From assembly GCF_026210795.1 (NCBI RefSeq), contig NC_089432.1:1550001-1614000 (forward strand): a DNA stretch of 64,000 bases. The letters are read 5' to 3'. This DNA comes from Rhizophagus irregularis (taxonomy: Eukaryota; Glomeromycota; Glomeromycetes; Glomerales; Glomeraceae). Positions 12,143-24,359 of this stretch are shown here, one piece after another. Below the pieces are notes generated by a model. It had not been told where the DNA came from. It was given only the letters and a program-made list of their open reading frames with translations, and did not search any database. A program made the position numbers and the translations under genes. Positions within the stretch are counted from its first letter, which is position 1, and each line of letters opens with the position of its first letter.

Positions 12143-12494
12143 ATTAGTTTAGATGATTACTTATTTTTAAAAAATAATTTTGTACTATAATATTATTATT
12201 TATTATTTGTATACTATTTATGTATTTTTATATGTATATTATTATATTTAAATAAAAAAAAAAGTATTATTTATTATATTTGCTTTCCTTTTCTTGAGTA
12301 CTACAATATTATAGAATCGGATCGACGAATCAACACGATAGAGCGTGTGCGAGATAAAGATTTTGATGAATGTTTTAAGACTGCAAACCACTTTTTCATC
12401 TATCAATTAATAGTTTATACGATCGATCGATCGATAGATAGGTATTTCGAGTTATGTATTGTGCACATTTATGGTATAAACTGAATGTATCATG
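12143..12494. other. Intergenic with short CGAT repeat
   Basis: The 3' flank of the kinase is A+T rich. A (CGAT)4 run lies at about 12420-12436. Nothing else is supported. Confidence 0.45.
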
Positions 12495-12496
12495 TA

Positions 12497-13388
12497 CAGT
12501 CGCGTCGGAAAGTATTGCCCGATTACTTACAGATGGAGGTTATAATTATTTAGCCACTATGGTTATCCCAGCATCCAGTGATCAGAGTTTGACAAATTAA
12601 GGCTTGTTGGATTTACCTCACCAAAACGAGTCCAATGTTAGTTGAATCATGTCTTTAGGTACAATAGATGCCGAGATATACCTCCAAACATACTTTACCT
12701 GAAAATTTTTCGAAACTCTGAATTTCATAAAATCGGGAATAGCTCACTATACAGTGATCCAATTTTGATAATCAAAGGCTCATTGGATTAGTCTCTTCGA
12801 GACGCATCGAATAGTGGCCAGCCCATGTGTATAGTATCGATATATCACGAGATAATGGCAAAAACGTCCAAAATATATTTTAATGTATATCTTAGCATAT
12901 ATTGATCCTAGAGATATGAACCGACCACCATTCAATTCGTCTTGACGAGACGAATCCAATGAGCCCTTATTCGCCAAATTTGGATCACTGGATGCCAAGA
13001 TAATCACGAGTGGCAAGATAATTATAGATTTCATCTTTAAGCCAAAAATCAGCTAAAATTAAATAAAATTGCAACTAGTGATTTGCCAACAAATTTACTT
13101 GGTTTAAACAAAGTAGAGAACAATTAGAAACGAACCAATATATTACCCAGAAGTGTTGACCTCCTCCCAAAAGCTGTAGGCGAACTTAAAGCTGTACTGA
13201 AGAAAAAATGAAAATTTAAATAGTTCTGTTTTTGGGAAGGCTGCCACCCTGGGATTGTGAAAATTTGATGTAGTATGAGAAGCAAACTAGATATAAATTT
13301 TTTACTAATGTATATACTGGTGAAAAAATACAAATATTTTTGTTTTTGTCTTCATTTTCAAATCGGGCATTACTTTCCGACGCGACTG
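12497..13388. mobile_element. Tc1/mariner-type non-autonomous element (MITE)
   Basis: The left end CAGTCGCGTCGGAAAGTATT.. and the right end ..TACTTTCCGACGCGACTG match in 27 of 28 terminal positions as inverted repeats. TA flanks both ends (12495-12496 and 13389-13390). Inside is a second, imperfect palindrome: GTGATCCAATTT..GGCTCATTGGATTAG (about 12755-12800) is mirrored by AATCCAATGAGCC..AAATTTGGATCAC (about 12950-12986). No transposase frame. The minus-strand frames across 13124-13556 are not gene-like. Confidence 0.85.
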
Positions 13389-13404
13389 TACATAATGTAT
13401 TAGT

Positions 13405-13975
13405 TCGTATTTCACCCATTTTACCGACACCTGTTCCACCGACATAAGATTTACTGATTTCACTTTGCCGACTTGCCTTTTTACCGACATCACATTTTCC
13501 ATCCAACGTGATCGAAATTTGTTTAAGGTCTTTCTTGAAAATATCTTAATAACCATATGTAGTATAATTCATTTTTTTATTTTGTATTTATCGTTTTCTT
13601 AATCAATAATTTATAATTAATAAAACACAAAAAAAAAATTGTAAGCTTATTTACTTTCAAATTGTATAATACAATTAAATTTATTCAATAAATAACATAA
13701 TTATTACTCATTCGGTGAAACCTTTTTTGAACAGCAGTAAATTTTCTTTATTAATTACAAATGTTACCCTTAAAAATCAAAGAGATCATCAAATAATTTG
13801 AAATAAGGGTGTGGCTCAACTGGTTGATGAATTATAAATTTTCGCAAGTCGGGTAATTTTTATGTCGATAATATATCATGTCGATGAAACAAAGTTAGAT
13901 GTCGGTAAAATGGAAGTCAAAATGATGTCGGTTAATTTCATGTCGGTGAAATGGCTATCTGTAAATCGTACCGTA
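13405..13975. mobile_element. Inverted-repeat element with ACCGACA subterminal words
   Basis: The left flank (13409-13492) repeats TTTACCGACA and TTTCACCGACA-like words. The right flank (13860-13960) carries the same words in inverted orientation (TGTCGGTAAAATGG, TGTCGGTGAAATGG). The ends are approximate and no target duplication was found. Probably a MITE inserted next to the previous element. Confidence 0.5.
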
Positions 13976-15779
13976 ACACTACCGTAACCGCCAAATAAAA
14001 AAACAATATTTTAACTTTCTAGAACATAAAAAAGAGATAAGTTACAAATCTGAAAGAATCCATTTGTTTATTCTTATACATGATACTAAATATTTTTTTA
14101 CTAGCATCCTTAACTTACGCAAGATGTGTACGATATTAACGTACGCACTAGCCAGAGTTGAGTTTATCGCTATCACGTGAAAGTGCATAACTCTTAAACT
14201 CTGGTAGGATGTACGTACGCACAGTACGTACGTACAGTGCGTACGTTAAGGAACCTCATTTTTTTATAGGTTTCAATCAGACTCTTCAAGGCGTGAATTG
14301 ATATATTTTTGTCTTCATTGATTCTAAGTTTCTAACTCTTTAGACTTTACTAGCGTAGAGCTTGGGAAAACTCGTTGAATCGCGCGATTATACACGTGAT
14401 CATAATGCTGCCCAGAACCATCGTAATTCCGGCCTGCATCACCGTTAGTGGGAAAGAATCAAAAGACCAAGGTGCGGAATCGGTAAAAAAAATTTCGACC
14501 CGCACTATGATTCTGTATGATTTAGATAAAATTTGTGTGATTTTAATTCTAGACAAGATTCATAATTTCATTTAATTTTGGGCTCTTAATTTGATTATAT
14601 AGAAAAGATGTTATGTATATAGTGATGTGCAACGTCTGAATTTACCCTAGTGAAATCATTGATTTTGAGGCGCAGTATTATATTTAAATTAAGTGTGTAA
14701 GTATTTTTATTTACTGCGATCTGAATTTTATAGGTTATTTTATTGATAGGGTACTGCGTCCGCGATGACGTAAAACTAGTGAGTTATTTTCATTAGTTAA
14801 TTATTTTTAAGTGATTTATTTTTATTGGCTTACAAAAGGATCGGGTGATAATTACCTTGGAAAATAGCCCTGTTCAATTCTAGACCGGATCGGATTTATC
14901 GTAAATTTGCACCCTTAGATAATTGGTTGCTGATGTGGTCAGCGGTCAGTCAAATAGATTCATCCAGATCAATTTATAATAAACAACACATCTGCGTGTC
15001 TTTGCCCTATAACATATTATGAATAATATAACCAATCCGATCAGGGCTCAATTGTAACTATGATCCGATTGGTTATACATTTTTTCTGTCAATCTGATAC
15101 TGAAACAGGGCAAATAGATCAACATAATGGGACGAAGGCCGAACGAATAATTTATATGAGATTTTGAAAAAGAAATTATTATTTCAATTGGTTATTTATT
15201 TTTCTTTAAATATATTACTTAAGGAATAAGAATAAGGGAAATCAGATTTTCAGAATTTATCTTCTTGAATTTTTCATTTTATTATTTGCTATTATCATTA
15301 TTATTATGAAACTCGGGAATTGTTATAATTTTGATCGAATATAATAAAGCTTATTTTTGTAGCTTGTGGTGGCAAACGTCTTTGCGATGGGCACAAGCCC
15401 TACAATGTGCACTATACGACGTTTGGGTGGTTGTGTAACATGACAAGTATACCATTCGTACGTACGTATACTAATTTACATGACAATATAGACAACCTTC
15501 AATTTAGAAGTTTAAAGAACTTTCAATTTTTGTGAATAATAGAGTGAATAATATAGTGAATAATATTTTACAACAGCCTCTCTTTGCCAAATCCAATAAT
15601 TCTAAGTTTGAATGTGTCGCGTAAATATAATTTTTTTAGATTAAATTTTTATTAAATACTTTATTCTTTACTCTTTGCCACTCTATAAAAATAATTTTTT
15701 TTAAGACATTATTATTATAAAGATAACGAAAGTTACTATCAACAATTATATGTTTTAGTTTCATTAAATCAAATTATTT
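13976..15779. other. Intergenic; GTACGTAC palindromes and TIR-like words
   Basis: At 14130-14246 several CGTACGTAC palindromic words and an imperfect CCAGAGTT..AACTCTGG inverted pair form a small repeat cluster; similar CGTACGTAC words recur near 15455 and 16477. Between about 14866 and 15115 the words GCCCTGTTCAAT and GAAACAGGGC face each other and could be the ends of a degraded element. No gene supported; the frames at 14350-14575 overlap on opposite strands without domain support. Confidence 0.4.
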
Positions 15780-16148
15780 CAAATATTGACCCTGAAATTT
15801 AGCGGAAAAGTGGGTCAAATACAAATAATTCTGAATCAGCTCACTCCATGGTAAACAGGGAATTGTATAATATTATTAAATAACTAAATTTTTTTTTATA
15901 AAGAGGAAACGATTTGATGAACGATGTTATAAAACAATTGAAATCTACTAAACCATCATTAAAAAGGAATCTTTCTTCTTCCATTAATAGAAACAAATCA
16001 TCAAAGAAAGGTAAAAAAGAAAAGAATGAAGAAACATTAACTATAAATGAAATATCCGAATTAGAGATTGAGGAAATTAAGGGAGCGTGCATCTGAAGCT
16101 AATAAAAAAGAAGCAAAGACCGAGGCATTAGAAATAGTTAATGCTTAA
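15780..16148 (+). pseudogene. Broken exon of an unknown Lys/Glu-rich protein
   Basis: The open frame 15914-16096 encodes a Lys/Ser-rich stretch followed by acidic residues (EISELEIEEIK). Removing one base near 16078 continues the protein as ERASEANKKEAKTEALEIVN to a stop at 16146. A possible intron (GTAAAC.. from 15851 to about 15905) precedes it. The charged helix continuing across one frameshift is what suggests a decayed gene. The family is not recognised. Confidence 0.35.
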
Positions 16149-17936
16149 AAAAAAGAAAAAAGAAAATGCATTTATTTAAATAAATAATAATAACATGTTA
16201 CTTTATAATAATAACACCTACAATTGGGAGGTTAATACATTAATAAAGTTTATATTTAGCGTTTTTTTACGAACATCTCAAAATTTTTTTATAATAAATA
16301 AATATCTTAAGCAATTTTATATATGAAAGAATTCAGAGCATCACTGTAAATATTCTTTTTTGGAATGGGATCTTGTATTTATATATATTAGTATTACTGT
16401 ATCAAGATTATTAATAAAAAAAAAGAAAATTAAAAAAATCTATGTATGCACGCTTTGGTGCATTGGTCTCTCATACGTACGTACGTTTTTATTAATAAAT
16501 GTACGCACAAAAGATCAGCATACATCACATGTACATGACAACCGGGAAAAACCGGTTTGTATAGGGAGAGATTAATTAGATATTTTATAACTTATATAAA
16601 TACTAAAAATCGTATATTCATTTTGAAATGAAATGCAGTTTTAATTTCAATATTTATTTTTTCTCTTTTTAATTCAAAATTTTTCCGTTGCAACAAATAA
16701 TATTTGTGCATTGTACACGTGACAAATGATATCACATGACTAATCCGTCTATATAATTAATCCGTGAATCTGGCATAATTTTTTATTTGTTTTCATATTT
16801 ATTATATCTGCAAATAATTTAATTTAATGGTTTCAAATTGTAATTCGGTTTATCGGTCTTAAACATTCACCGAAAAAAATGTGGCTGTGTAGGTGAAAAA
16901 CTGGTTTCGGCTTGTAACCGGTCTTGGAGCACCAACTGCGAATGGTGTAAAAATGTGATCACGCCAAGAATGGCAATATACACAGGATCATCTTCGAGTG
17001 TGGCTAGAATTAATGAAACTATACGCCTAGTACATATAAACCTATATCGGGCTTGGATATAATATAAATAATTATAATTTTATTATTTCCACTTGCTTGC
17101 ATACTATTGTTCTAAAATTAGTATAGTTAGTATGATACCATATTTTATATTAAAATATTATTCGTAATTACCCATACATACAATAGTCGACGAGATCAGA
17201 TGATCGGCAATAATGACCAATGCTGCGTAACATAAGGATTGACAAACGAATCAGAATCATCCTTCTTAATTTTTATTTTATTTTATTTTATTTCTTTTTT
17301 TTTTTTTGTTTATTTTTCATTACTGCATATTTGTTTGAATTAAATTAACTTGTCAGATTGTCATATGAGTGAAAATTTCAAAATACGGAATTTAAAATTT
17401 TCTATCTAAAAAATCAATTGAATATTACGTCTGTAGAATTGTAATTTATTTTCTGTTTTTGCAAATTACTATTACTATTACTATCGTTATAATCATTTTT
17501 TTTAAAAAAAAAATTTCGTTAATATAAGAAAACAAAACATTGGCTCGAATGAAAATAACTATATTAACATTTTGCGTGCCTCAAGTGATCTCTGAATTCT
17601 TTTTTTTTTTTTTTTTTTGTCGTATTTACTATAAAACCATATTTATACACTATATTAAACTACTACTTTTGGGCAACTGGAGAGTAAACAAATGTTAAAG
17701 AAGTGGATATAATATTTTGCCCTGTGGCTATATTATTGGTTAATTTATACAATTTGATAATCAATACGTAAGTCGATATGCAGTCATTTAATAATTATAA
17801 TTTTTGATTTACATTTTGCTTATCGGAAAGATTAGAAAGTTGCGATCGGCATTATATTTGTAATCTGACTTTTGCATAAAAAAAGGTTTTTTTTCGTCAT
17901 AATATAATTTTTTTTTGAAAAAACAAAAAAAATAAT
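16149..17936. other. Intergenic, AT-rich
   Basis: No gene supported. It contains CGTACGTACGT near 16477, a TTTTA microsatellite at about 17270-17300 and a T18 run at 17600-17618. The last few hundred bases should hold the promoter of the channel gene. Confidence 0.45.
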
Positions 17937-20900
17937 ATGGATAGCGATTTAGAAAGTGGGAATCGGGCATATGGAGAAATAATTACTTATGTGGCCATTA
18001 GTCCAGATGGTTCATTAGTAGCAACGTTTAATCCATGTAAGTTATAACACCAACACTGTACGACTATACGTTCATATTTTCAATAAAAAAAAAAACTAAA
18101 TTCTTATAACTTATTAATTTTCAGATGGCTCTTCTATATCAATTACAAAATTGAAAACTAATGAAAAATCAGAAATACGCTTTGATAGGAAAAAATTCCT
18201 TAAAAAGAAACCACGTAATATTCTTGGATGGTCTTTAGCAGTTTCGAATATTATTGAAAATGATATTGGCTTGATTGCAATTTCTTGTATAACTGAAAAA
18301 GATATGAACACAAAAAAAATTGAGAAAATTAGTTATTTTTCCCTTATTAAACAAATTTATACAATTTATAGGAAATCATCATCTTCTTCAACTTATACTA
18401 TGCTCAATTATCTCATATATAGTAATATCATCATCATTTTGATTAAGTCCCCCCTTTTATCTCTTTTATGGTTTATTTTCGTCCCCTTTTACATTTTTTA
18501 TTTGACTGAATTATTACACCCTTATAAGATTTCGAAAAGGGATAAACAATTTCAATTATCTTCTTCTCCTAGCGAAGGGATGATAAAGCTCTTTAAATTT
18601 TCATTTAATAATGATAGTGATGATAATTATAATAACGATATTTCTCTATACAAGTGTCGTCTCGGTGGAATTGTTAAATTTTTAAACAATTCTAAAAACT
18701 CATTAGATGATAGTATAATATTGGTTTGCATGAATTGCATAAAAATACATAAGTTTAATATTAAATTGAACAAAAAAGTTTCCATATTAAAAGAATGTAC
18801 TTATTTATTACCTGAAAATTTATTTAAAAAATTAGAAAGTTTTGATGATTCAAGACGCAATTGGGAATATCTTTTAAGATCTGGATATCAAGAATTTTTA
18901 ATGGTTGACACGAGCAATAACCAACAAACACAAAGTATTGAAATGTACGATATTAATACTTCACAATTAGTGAATGTTTTTTACAGAAGTCGAGGAGAAA
19001 AAGATTATATAATTTCAAGAAACAATGAACCCGGAATTTTTGCAATATCAACTGATTCAAAATTATTTGCTTATTCTTATGGAGATAATATCATTACAAT
19101 TTATTTAATGGAAAGTGGACTTGAAATTATTTCGAAAAAATTTGATAATATTTATAAAATTAAATTTTTAGAATTTATTGAAAAAGATAAAAAATTGCTC
19201 ATTATTGATGAAGATGAAGAATATGATATGAAATTTCATCTTTGGATTATATCAGGACGTTTAAATAATTATTTTTCTATTGCTAGAGATGATCTCCCTA
19301 TTTCTTCAAAATATGATGATTATGAATATTATAATACTTTAACTAAAGTAAATGGAAAAGTGGTTTTTTATAATAGAGATTATAAGGATCAGTTTAGAGT
19401 TTTACAAGAAATAACTATAAAAAAGATAATCTTTGGAGAAAATTATGTCTTAAAAGATGAAACAAACGAGCATAAATATAATTCATATGATTTAGAACCA
19501 TGGAATGATAACGTAAAACCTATTAGTGGTAAATTTCTTAATAATGATAAGAGCACTATTCTTATTATTGGTCAAAATAGTATTCAAGTCTGGAAATCTA
19601 AATTCACAAATTTTGAAGATTTTGAAGATTTTAAAAATTTTAAAAATTCGTATCTTGTATATATTTTAATATATGAAGATATCGAACCTGTGACAACGTC
19701 TGAATTTCAAATTGAAGATAACATGATTACTATTATAACTCACGCATGTAAATCACTTGCCTACCTATATAAACACACTGATAGTATTTATTCTAAAGAA
19801 AAAAATCAAAAGTTTGTTAGTGCAATCACAAATATTATTAAAGACTTTATTAAAAATTATCCTGATAATTGGAAACTTATGGAGATTCAATATCCTTTAA
19901 TGGCATATCTAATTTATTCGCGTTCATTTTCTTTAATAAAATACATTTTGTTTGGAGACAATAATCGAGTTGAGTCTAAAAATACTGGTTTGTTACACAG
20001 ACCACAAAAGAAATACGGTTCTTATCCATGTTATGATGATTTGAAATTATATGACGATTTAGGATTTGAAGACAATGACTTAAGATCAACTAATGATTTG
20101 GAATTAGCTTTAAAATTCTGTCAAAGTAAGCGATTTTCTTATTTTATTGTTATCATTTAACGTATTTTGATCCTAATATTTATTATTTATAGATGAAGAT
20201 GCTGTTATGTTGGCATATCTATTAGAATATTATTCTGAAAATTCCATGAATCATATTGGTTGGATGATTAATGTTACAAAAATTCTTCCAGAATTATCTA
20301 AACATAATCATGGTATATTTATTATATTATATTATATCGTTATTTTAATTTATCGCAACGTTTTTATTAACGAATATAATCATTATTTAATAGCTGCTAA
20401 TTATGCGAAATTATTATATTATAAACCTTGTTTTGGAGAAATGAAATATAATTTTCCAAATAAATGGTTTCAAGTAGCATCATATAGTCAAGATACATTA
20501 AAAGTATACGTGCCACTTACTAACCTTATACCAACAAATTCTTTTGACATCTTTTTATATAAAAAAGTGAGGTATATTATATATTCATTTAGACTAATTC
20601 ATTGTTTTAAATACTATATCTTGTTAATATTTTTTCTTTATCATAGAAATGATGATATTTGTATGGTTCCACTTGCAAATTTTACAACATATAATTCAAC
20701 AATTAAAGAGAAGATTGAAGGTGAAGCAGATAAAGGAAGGATTGAAAGATTCATACATTTTTTGAGGGTTCTAATATTGCCACCCGGTTATAAGAATTTA
20801 GATGATAAAGATTTTAGACCATTTCTTCAGATTAAAAAAAGTGAAATTTCATTTTATGAAATTCCGGCTATGGAAGCAACTATAAATGCAAGATGGTTAC

Positions 20901-22215
20901 AAGCAATGGTACATCAGTTTACACCATTTATAATTTATTCTGTATTTTTAATTATATTCTCCTCATGTTCTCAATATTATTCAAGTTTTAATCATATGAG
21001 CGAGAATATAATTAGAATTGCAGTATTTTATTACACTGGAATATATTTATTAATGATTGAATTCTTACAAATGAAGAAGTATAAATCCAGTTACTTTACG
21101 ATATTTAAAATATTTGATTTATTAAGTATCATTTTAGGTATAATTGTTATTACAATAATATTTGAAAAGGAATATTTTGGTATCAATAGAGTCAGCAATG
21201 AAGATATTATTGTTTTTATATCATCAGCTACTTTGGTACTTTGGATCGAAATGGTATTTTTTAATAATTATGATCTTTTTTAAATTTTAAATAATTTTCT
21301 ATATTAACTTTTATATTTTATTCATTTATTTATTTCAAGCTCTTACAGTTTCGATTATTTTCAGTAGTAGCAACAAATATATTTATTTTTGGAAACATTT
21401 TAAGAAAGATCATACCATTTTTTGCATTTATGTTCATTTTAATGGTCGGATTTGGACAGGCAATGTAATTTTTCTTTTTTACTTACAAAATCTTACAAAA
21501 TATTTTATTATTAAATCAATTAAATGAATATTAATTAATTTTTTTTTATTTATAATGAATAGGTTTGTTCTTTTTAATCATCGATCACTCTTTAATTTAT
21601 ATCCGTCAGCCTCAAATTTCATGTTTACTAATGGAACTGCAAATATAACTTTAGTAATGACAAGTCAAGATAATCCTTTTAGCACAGTATGGGATTCTAT
21701 ACTTTCCACATATTATTGGAATACAATTGATTTGAATACTTATGATAGTTGGCCATTAAAATTATTTGCTTTCATTACAAATATTATTTTGGTTCTTGTT
21801 TTATTTAACATGATTATTGCATTAATGAAGTAAGTTAAGATAATTATTATATTTTTGAATACATATTTATATCTATTTAATAATTCTTTTATTAATTATT
21901 ATAAAATTATTTAGTGATACATTTAATAAAGCCAAAGAAGATGCTAGAATTGGACTGTTAATGCATAGAGTAAAACTTATTAATGATTTTGAAAGGCTTG
22001 ATATTTCCCCATTATATAAAAATGATTTCCCATATATTTGTTTTCATAAAGATACTAGCTTAATGAAAAATTGGTTAAAAAAATCTCAAAAATTTAGAGA
22101 AGAAAAATTATATTCATGGTTTAATGAAAATGTTGATGAAGAAAAGATAACTTTTGATAATGGAATTGATATTAAATCTTGGTATGAAACGCTCATATCA
22201 GGTAATGAAAATTAA
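17937..22215 (+). CDS. Ion-transport channel with N-terminal WD-like region
   Basis: Eight exons: 17937-18036, 18125-20125, 20193-20312, 20394-20571, 20647-21253, 21349-21464, 21563-21829, 21915-22215. All introns are GT..AG and the frame closes at 1230 codons (1229 residues). The first half has beta-propeller-like segments (VAISPDGSLVATF near residue 19, FAISTDSKLFAYSYGDN, ILIIGQNSIQVW). A hydrophobic stretch at about 115-160 interrupts it. The second half has several membrane segments, including FIFGNILRKIIPFFAFMFIL, a pore-like loop with NPFSTVWDSILSTYYW, and the last helix LVLVLFNMIIALMN followed by DTFNKAKEDARIG, a TRP-like layout. Rhizophagus has many such ion transport domain proteins. 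Role inferred: cation channel of plasma or vacuolar membrane. A paralogue with identical intron positions lies at 33728-38060. Confidence 0.88.
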
Positions 22216-22840
22216 GATGATTCTTTATTGATTGGGTTTCTGTAGCTTCTATTTCTTTAATACATCCACCTAGTCCTTTTGTTTTTTATTTATTTATTTA
22301 ATTATTCCATTTTTTTTTGTTAACGTTATTCGATTACATACATTTGGACTGTATCATTATTATTAAGTATTTTATTATAAGAAACATAAGAAACAATAAT
22401 TTAATTTAATAAAACTATTCGAAAAGTGTAAAACTATTCAAAAAATGATTTGGTTAACTAAAATTTAATAAACCTAATAAGTCTTCTATGTTTTACTAAT
22501 ATTGTTATTGTTGAGGAATTAATTTTAATAGCCGGAGCAGTATTCAGTTTGAATGAGTTTCGATGCGGAACGCTAAACGGCTAACGGAGGTGGCGGAAAA
22601 CCACCCTAGCGTCGCCTCCAAAAAATAGTAGCCGGATCTAATTTCCCTGGGTGCACGTGATTTCGGTTCATAAGTATTTCGACCATTGTAACAATTTTCA
22701 AACAAACTCATAGAGTGGTACCGCCAATGGTTCTCTTTGTTCGATCAGCCAAGGTGACATCGTCGTAGTGACGGCGGTTTGGCTCATGGTTTCAGGGAAT
22801 TGCTTTCGGCTCTAGTATATAGTGTCCATGAGATTTGTAG
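22216..22840. other. Intergenic; GC-richer repeat-like segment
   Basis: From 22530 to 22830 the base composition is higher in G+C than the flanks. The words AGTAGCCGGATCTAATTT and GCACGTGATTTCGG at 22626-22665 recur at 29054-29095 and, loosely, near 31940 and 46340, so this is part of a dispersed repeat. No open frame. Confidence 0.45.
22586..22619 (+). other. Ten-pair hairpin with two G-U pairs
   Basis: GGAGGTGGCG (22586-22595) pairs with CGTCGCCTCC (22610-22619) over ten positions when read as RNA, two of them G-U. The 14-nt loop is A/C rich. This could be an RNA fold or a decayed DNA palindrome; no flanking RNA gene signals are seen. Confidence 0.35.
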
Positions 22841-23415
22841 CATCACTAAATTATCAGGAAGTCCAGTGACTATCCCTGATCAAAATCGTAAATTTTACGT
22901 TAAGATTTTTACGTAAAATTAACGAAAAATGTGTCCAATAACTGTTAATGGACAATTAACTCATTAATCGGTATAATCATCATATTTACGGACAGTAATC
23001 AGACAATACTGTCTTATAACCGAAATTTAAAGATCGTCCAAACTGGCCACTAGTAATAAACTACATTTTATTAGTATTAACTTAATGATTTCAACTTAAA
23101 TAAATTAAAAATGTATATATTATATATTAAAAGTTTAAATAGTCTAGTGGTTAGGCACGAAAAATATGTACTTAAGGTCTTAGGTTCGATTCTTAAGGTA
23201 GGTAAAGTTTAATTTAATAATTATATACAATAATATTGTAATATAAATATTAAATATAATTTTAATTAGTAATTTTCACTAAACACCCATATACCTAAAA
23301 TTTACGGTTTATGGACGTACATAATTAACTTCCAACCTGCGGAGGGTCTGTCAATAGACAGTTAGTGGGCATATGTCCAATAACAGTTGCTGGTCAGCCT
23401 GAAAATTTAGTGATG
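22841..23415. mobile_element. MITE-like element with 18-bp terminal inverted repeats
   Basis: CATCACTAAATTATCAGG (22841-22858) and CCTGAAAATTTAGTGATG (23398-23415) are inverted repeats with one mismatch. A TA follows the right end; on the left TA is one base off. Secondary inverted words (TGTCCAATAACTGTT and TGTCCAATAACAGTT) lie inside. No coding frame. A tRNA-like segment sits at 23133-23204. Confidence 0.6.
23133..23204 (+). tRNA. tRNA-like (Pol III type) relic
   Basis: The A-box-like TAGTCTAGTGG and B-box GGTTCGATTC are correctly spaced. A four-pair D stem (GTCT/AGGC) and a five-pair T stem (TTAGG/CTTAA around loop TTCGATT) can form. The acceptor pairs only in part (several G-U, two mismatches) and the anticodon arm is unclear. 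It is best read as a tRNA-derived pseudogene or SINE head, not a working tRNA. Confidence 0.35.
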
Positions 23416-23708
23416 TACCATGGCTTAATTCACGTTGAATATAAAAATAAAAATAAAAATAAAACAAATAAACTTGTATTATACATATCTCAATTGTCAG
23501 TATTTTATTAAAGCACAATATACATATTTTATTCATATTTAAACATGTTTCTGAAAATTTAATACTATTATTTTTTAAAAAAAAAGTGAAACAAATTGTT
23601 ACTATTTGTTGCTGACTTAGCATCTTTAAATTATTTAAATATTTATAAAAAAACAGAAATATTTTGTAATATATACAAAATTAGATTGAAAGGAAACAAT
23701 AAAAAATC

Positions 23709-24154
23709 AAACAAATACCAATGAACAAAAAATTAAACTAACAACCCTCACCATCACTCTCAGAGCAGCAAATAGAATTGAAAGATTATTAAATCTTTCC
23801 AATAAAAATTTTCTCATTGTCGACATATTTCCTAATTTAGATGTAGCTTTTTTAAAATTGTTGTTAATTAATGTCACTGCATTATGAAAGTTGGCTGAAG
23901 ATTATAGAAATGGGGGAAATAATTTCAGAAGAGCAAGGATACAAAATCTATCAGGAAAAAAAGAAGGAGGAAAATTCATTAAAAAAAATATTCTTAATTA
24001 AGTGTATGAATCAGTGGGATGTTACTTCCCAGGTGATTCTCCAAAATATTATTACAATGATGAAGAATCACCAAGATACTATCCTGATAATGAAGAATCA
24101 CCAAGATATTATCCCGATAACAAAGAATCTATTCTTCTTATGGATGAATCCTAA
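23709..24154 (+). pseudogene. Decayed gene with DEESPRYYPD repeats
   Basis: Three frames join into one plausible protein. The first is 23709-23880 (segment LRAANRIERLLNLSNKNFLI..FPNLDVAFLKLLL). The second is about 23871-24000 (HYESWLKIIEMGEIISEEQG, then a Lys/Glu-rich helix). The third is about 24001-24154 (GCYFPGDSPKYYY followed by two copies of a 30-bp unit, EESPRYYPDN). Two one-base frameshifts separate them. Similar Lys/Glu-rich fragments occur in Rhizophagus hypothetical proteins as far as I recall, but I cannot name the family. Confidence 0.4.
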
Positions 24155-24359
24155 CTCTTCCCTCTGTTTGCTTTCTCTCTTCTTTTCTCCCTTCTTCATT
24201 CTTTTCCTTCTTTCCTCTCTTTCTTCTCTCTTTCTTCGCTCATTTTCTCCCTCCCTTCCTTCTCTCCTTCTTCGCTCTTTTCCTCCCTTCCTTCCTTCTT
24301 CTTCACTCTTTTTCTCCATTCCCTTTCCTTCCTCCTTCCTTTCCTCCTTCACCAGTGGA
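24141..24359. repeat. Polypyrimidine (CT-rich) tract
   Basis: About 220 bp almost free of purines on the plus strand, built from CTTCCTT/CTCTTTC words. The open frames on both strands here (for example 24098-24352) are low-complexity artefacts. Confidence 0.8.

Noticed and set aside
13803-13860. A-box-like TGGCTCAACTGG suggesting a tRNA
   Set aside because: No B box or T arm at the right distance.
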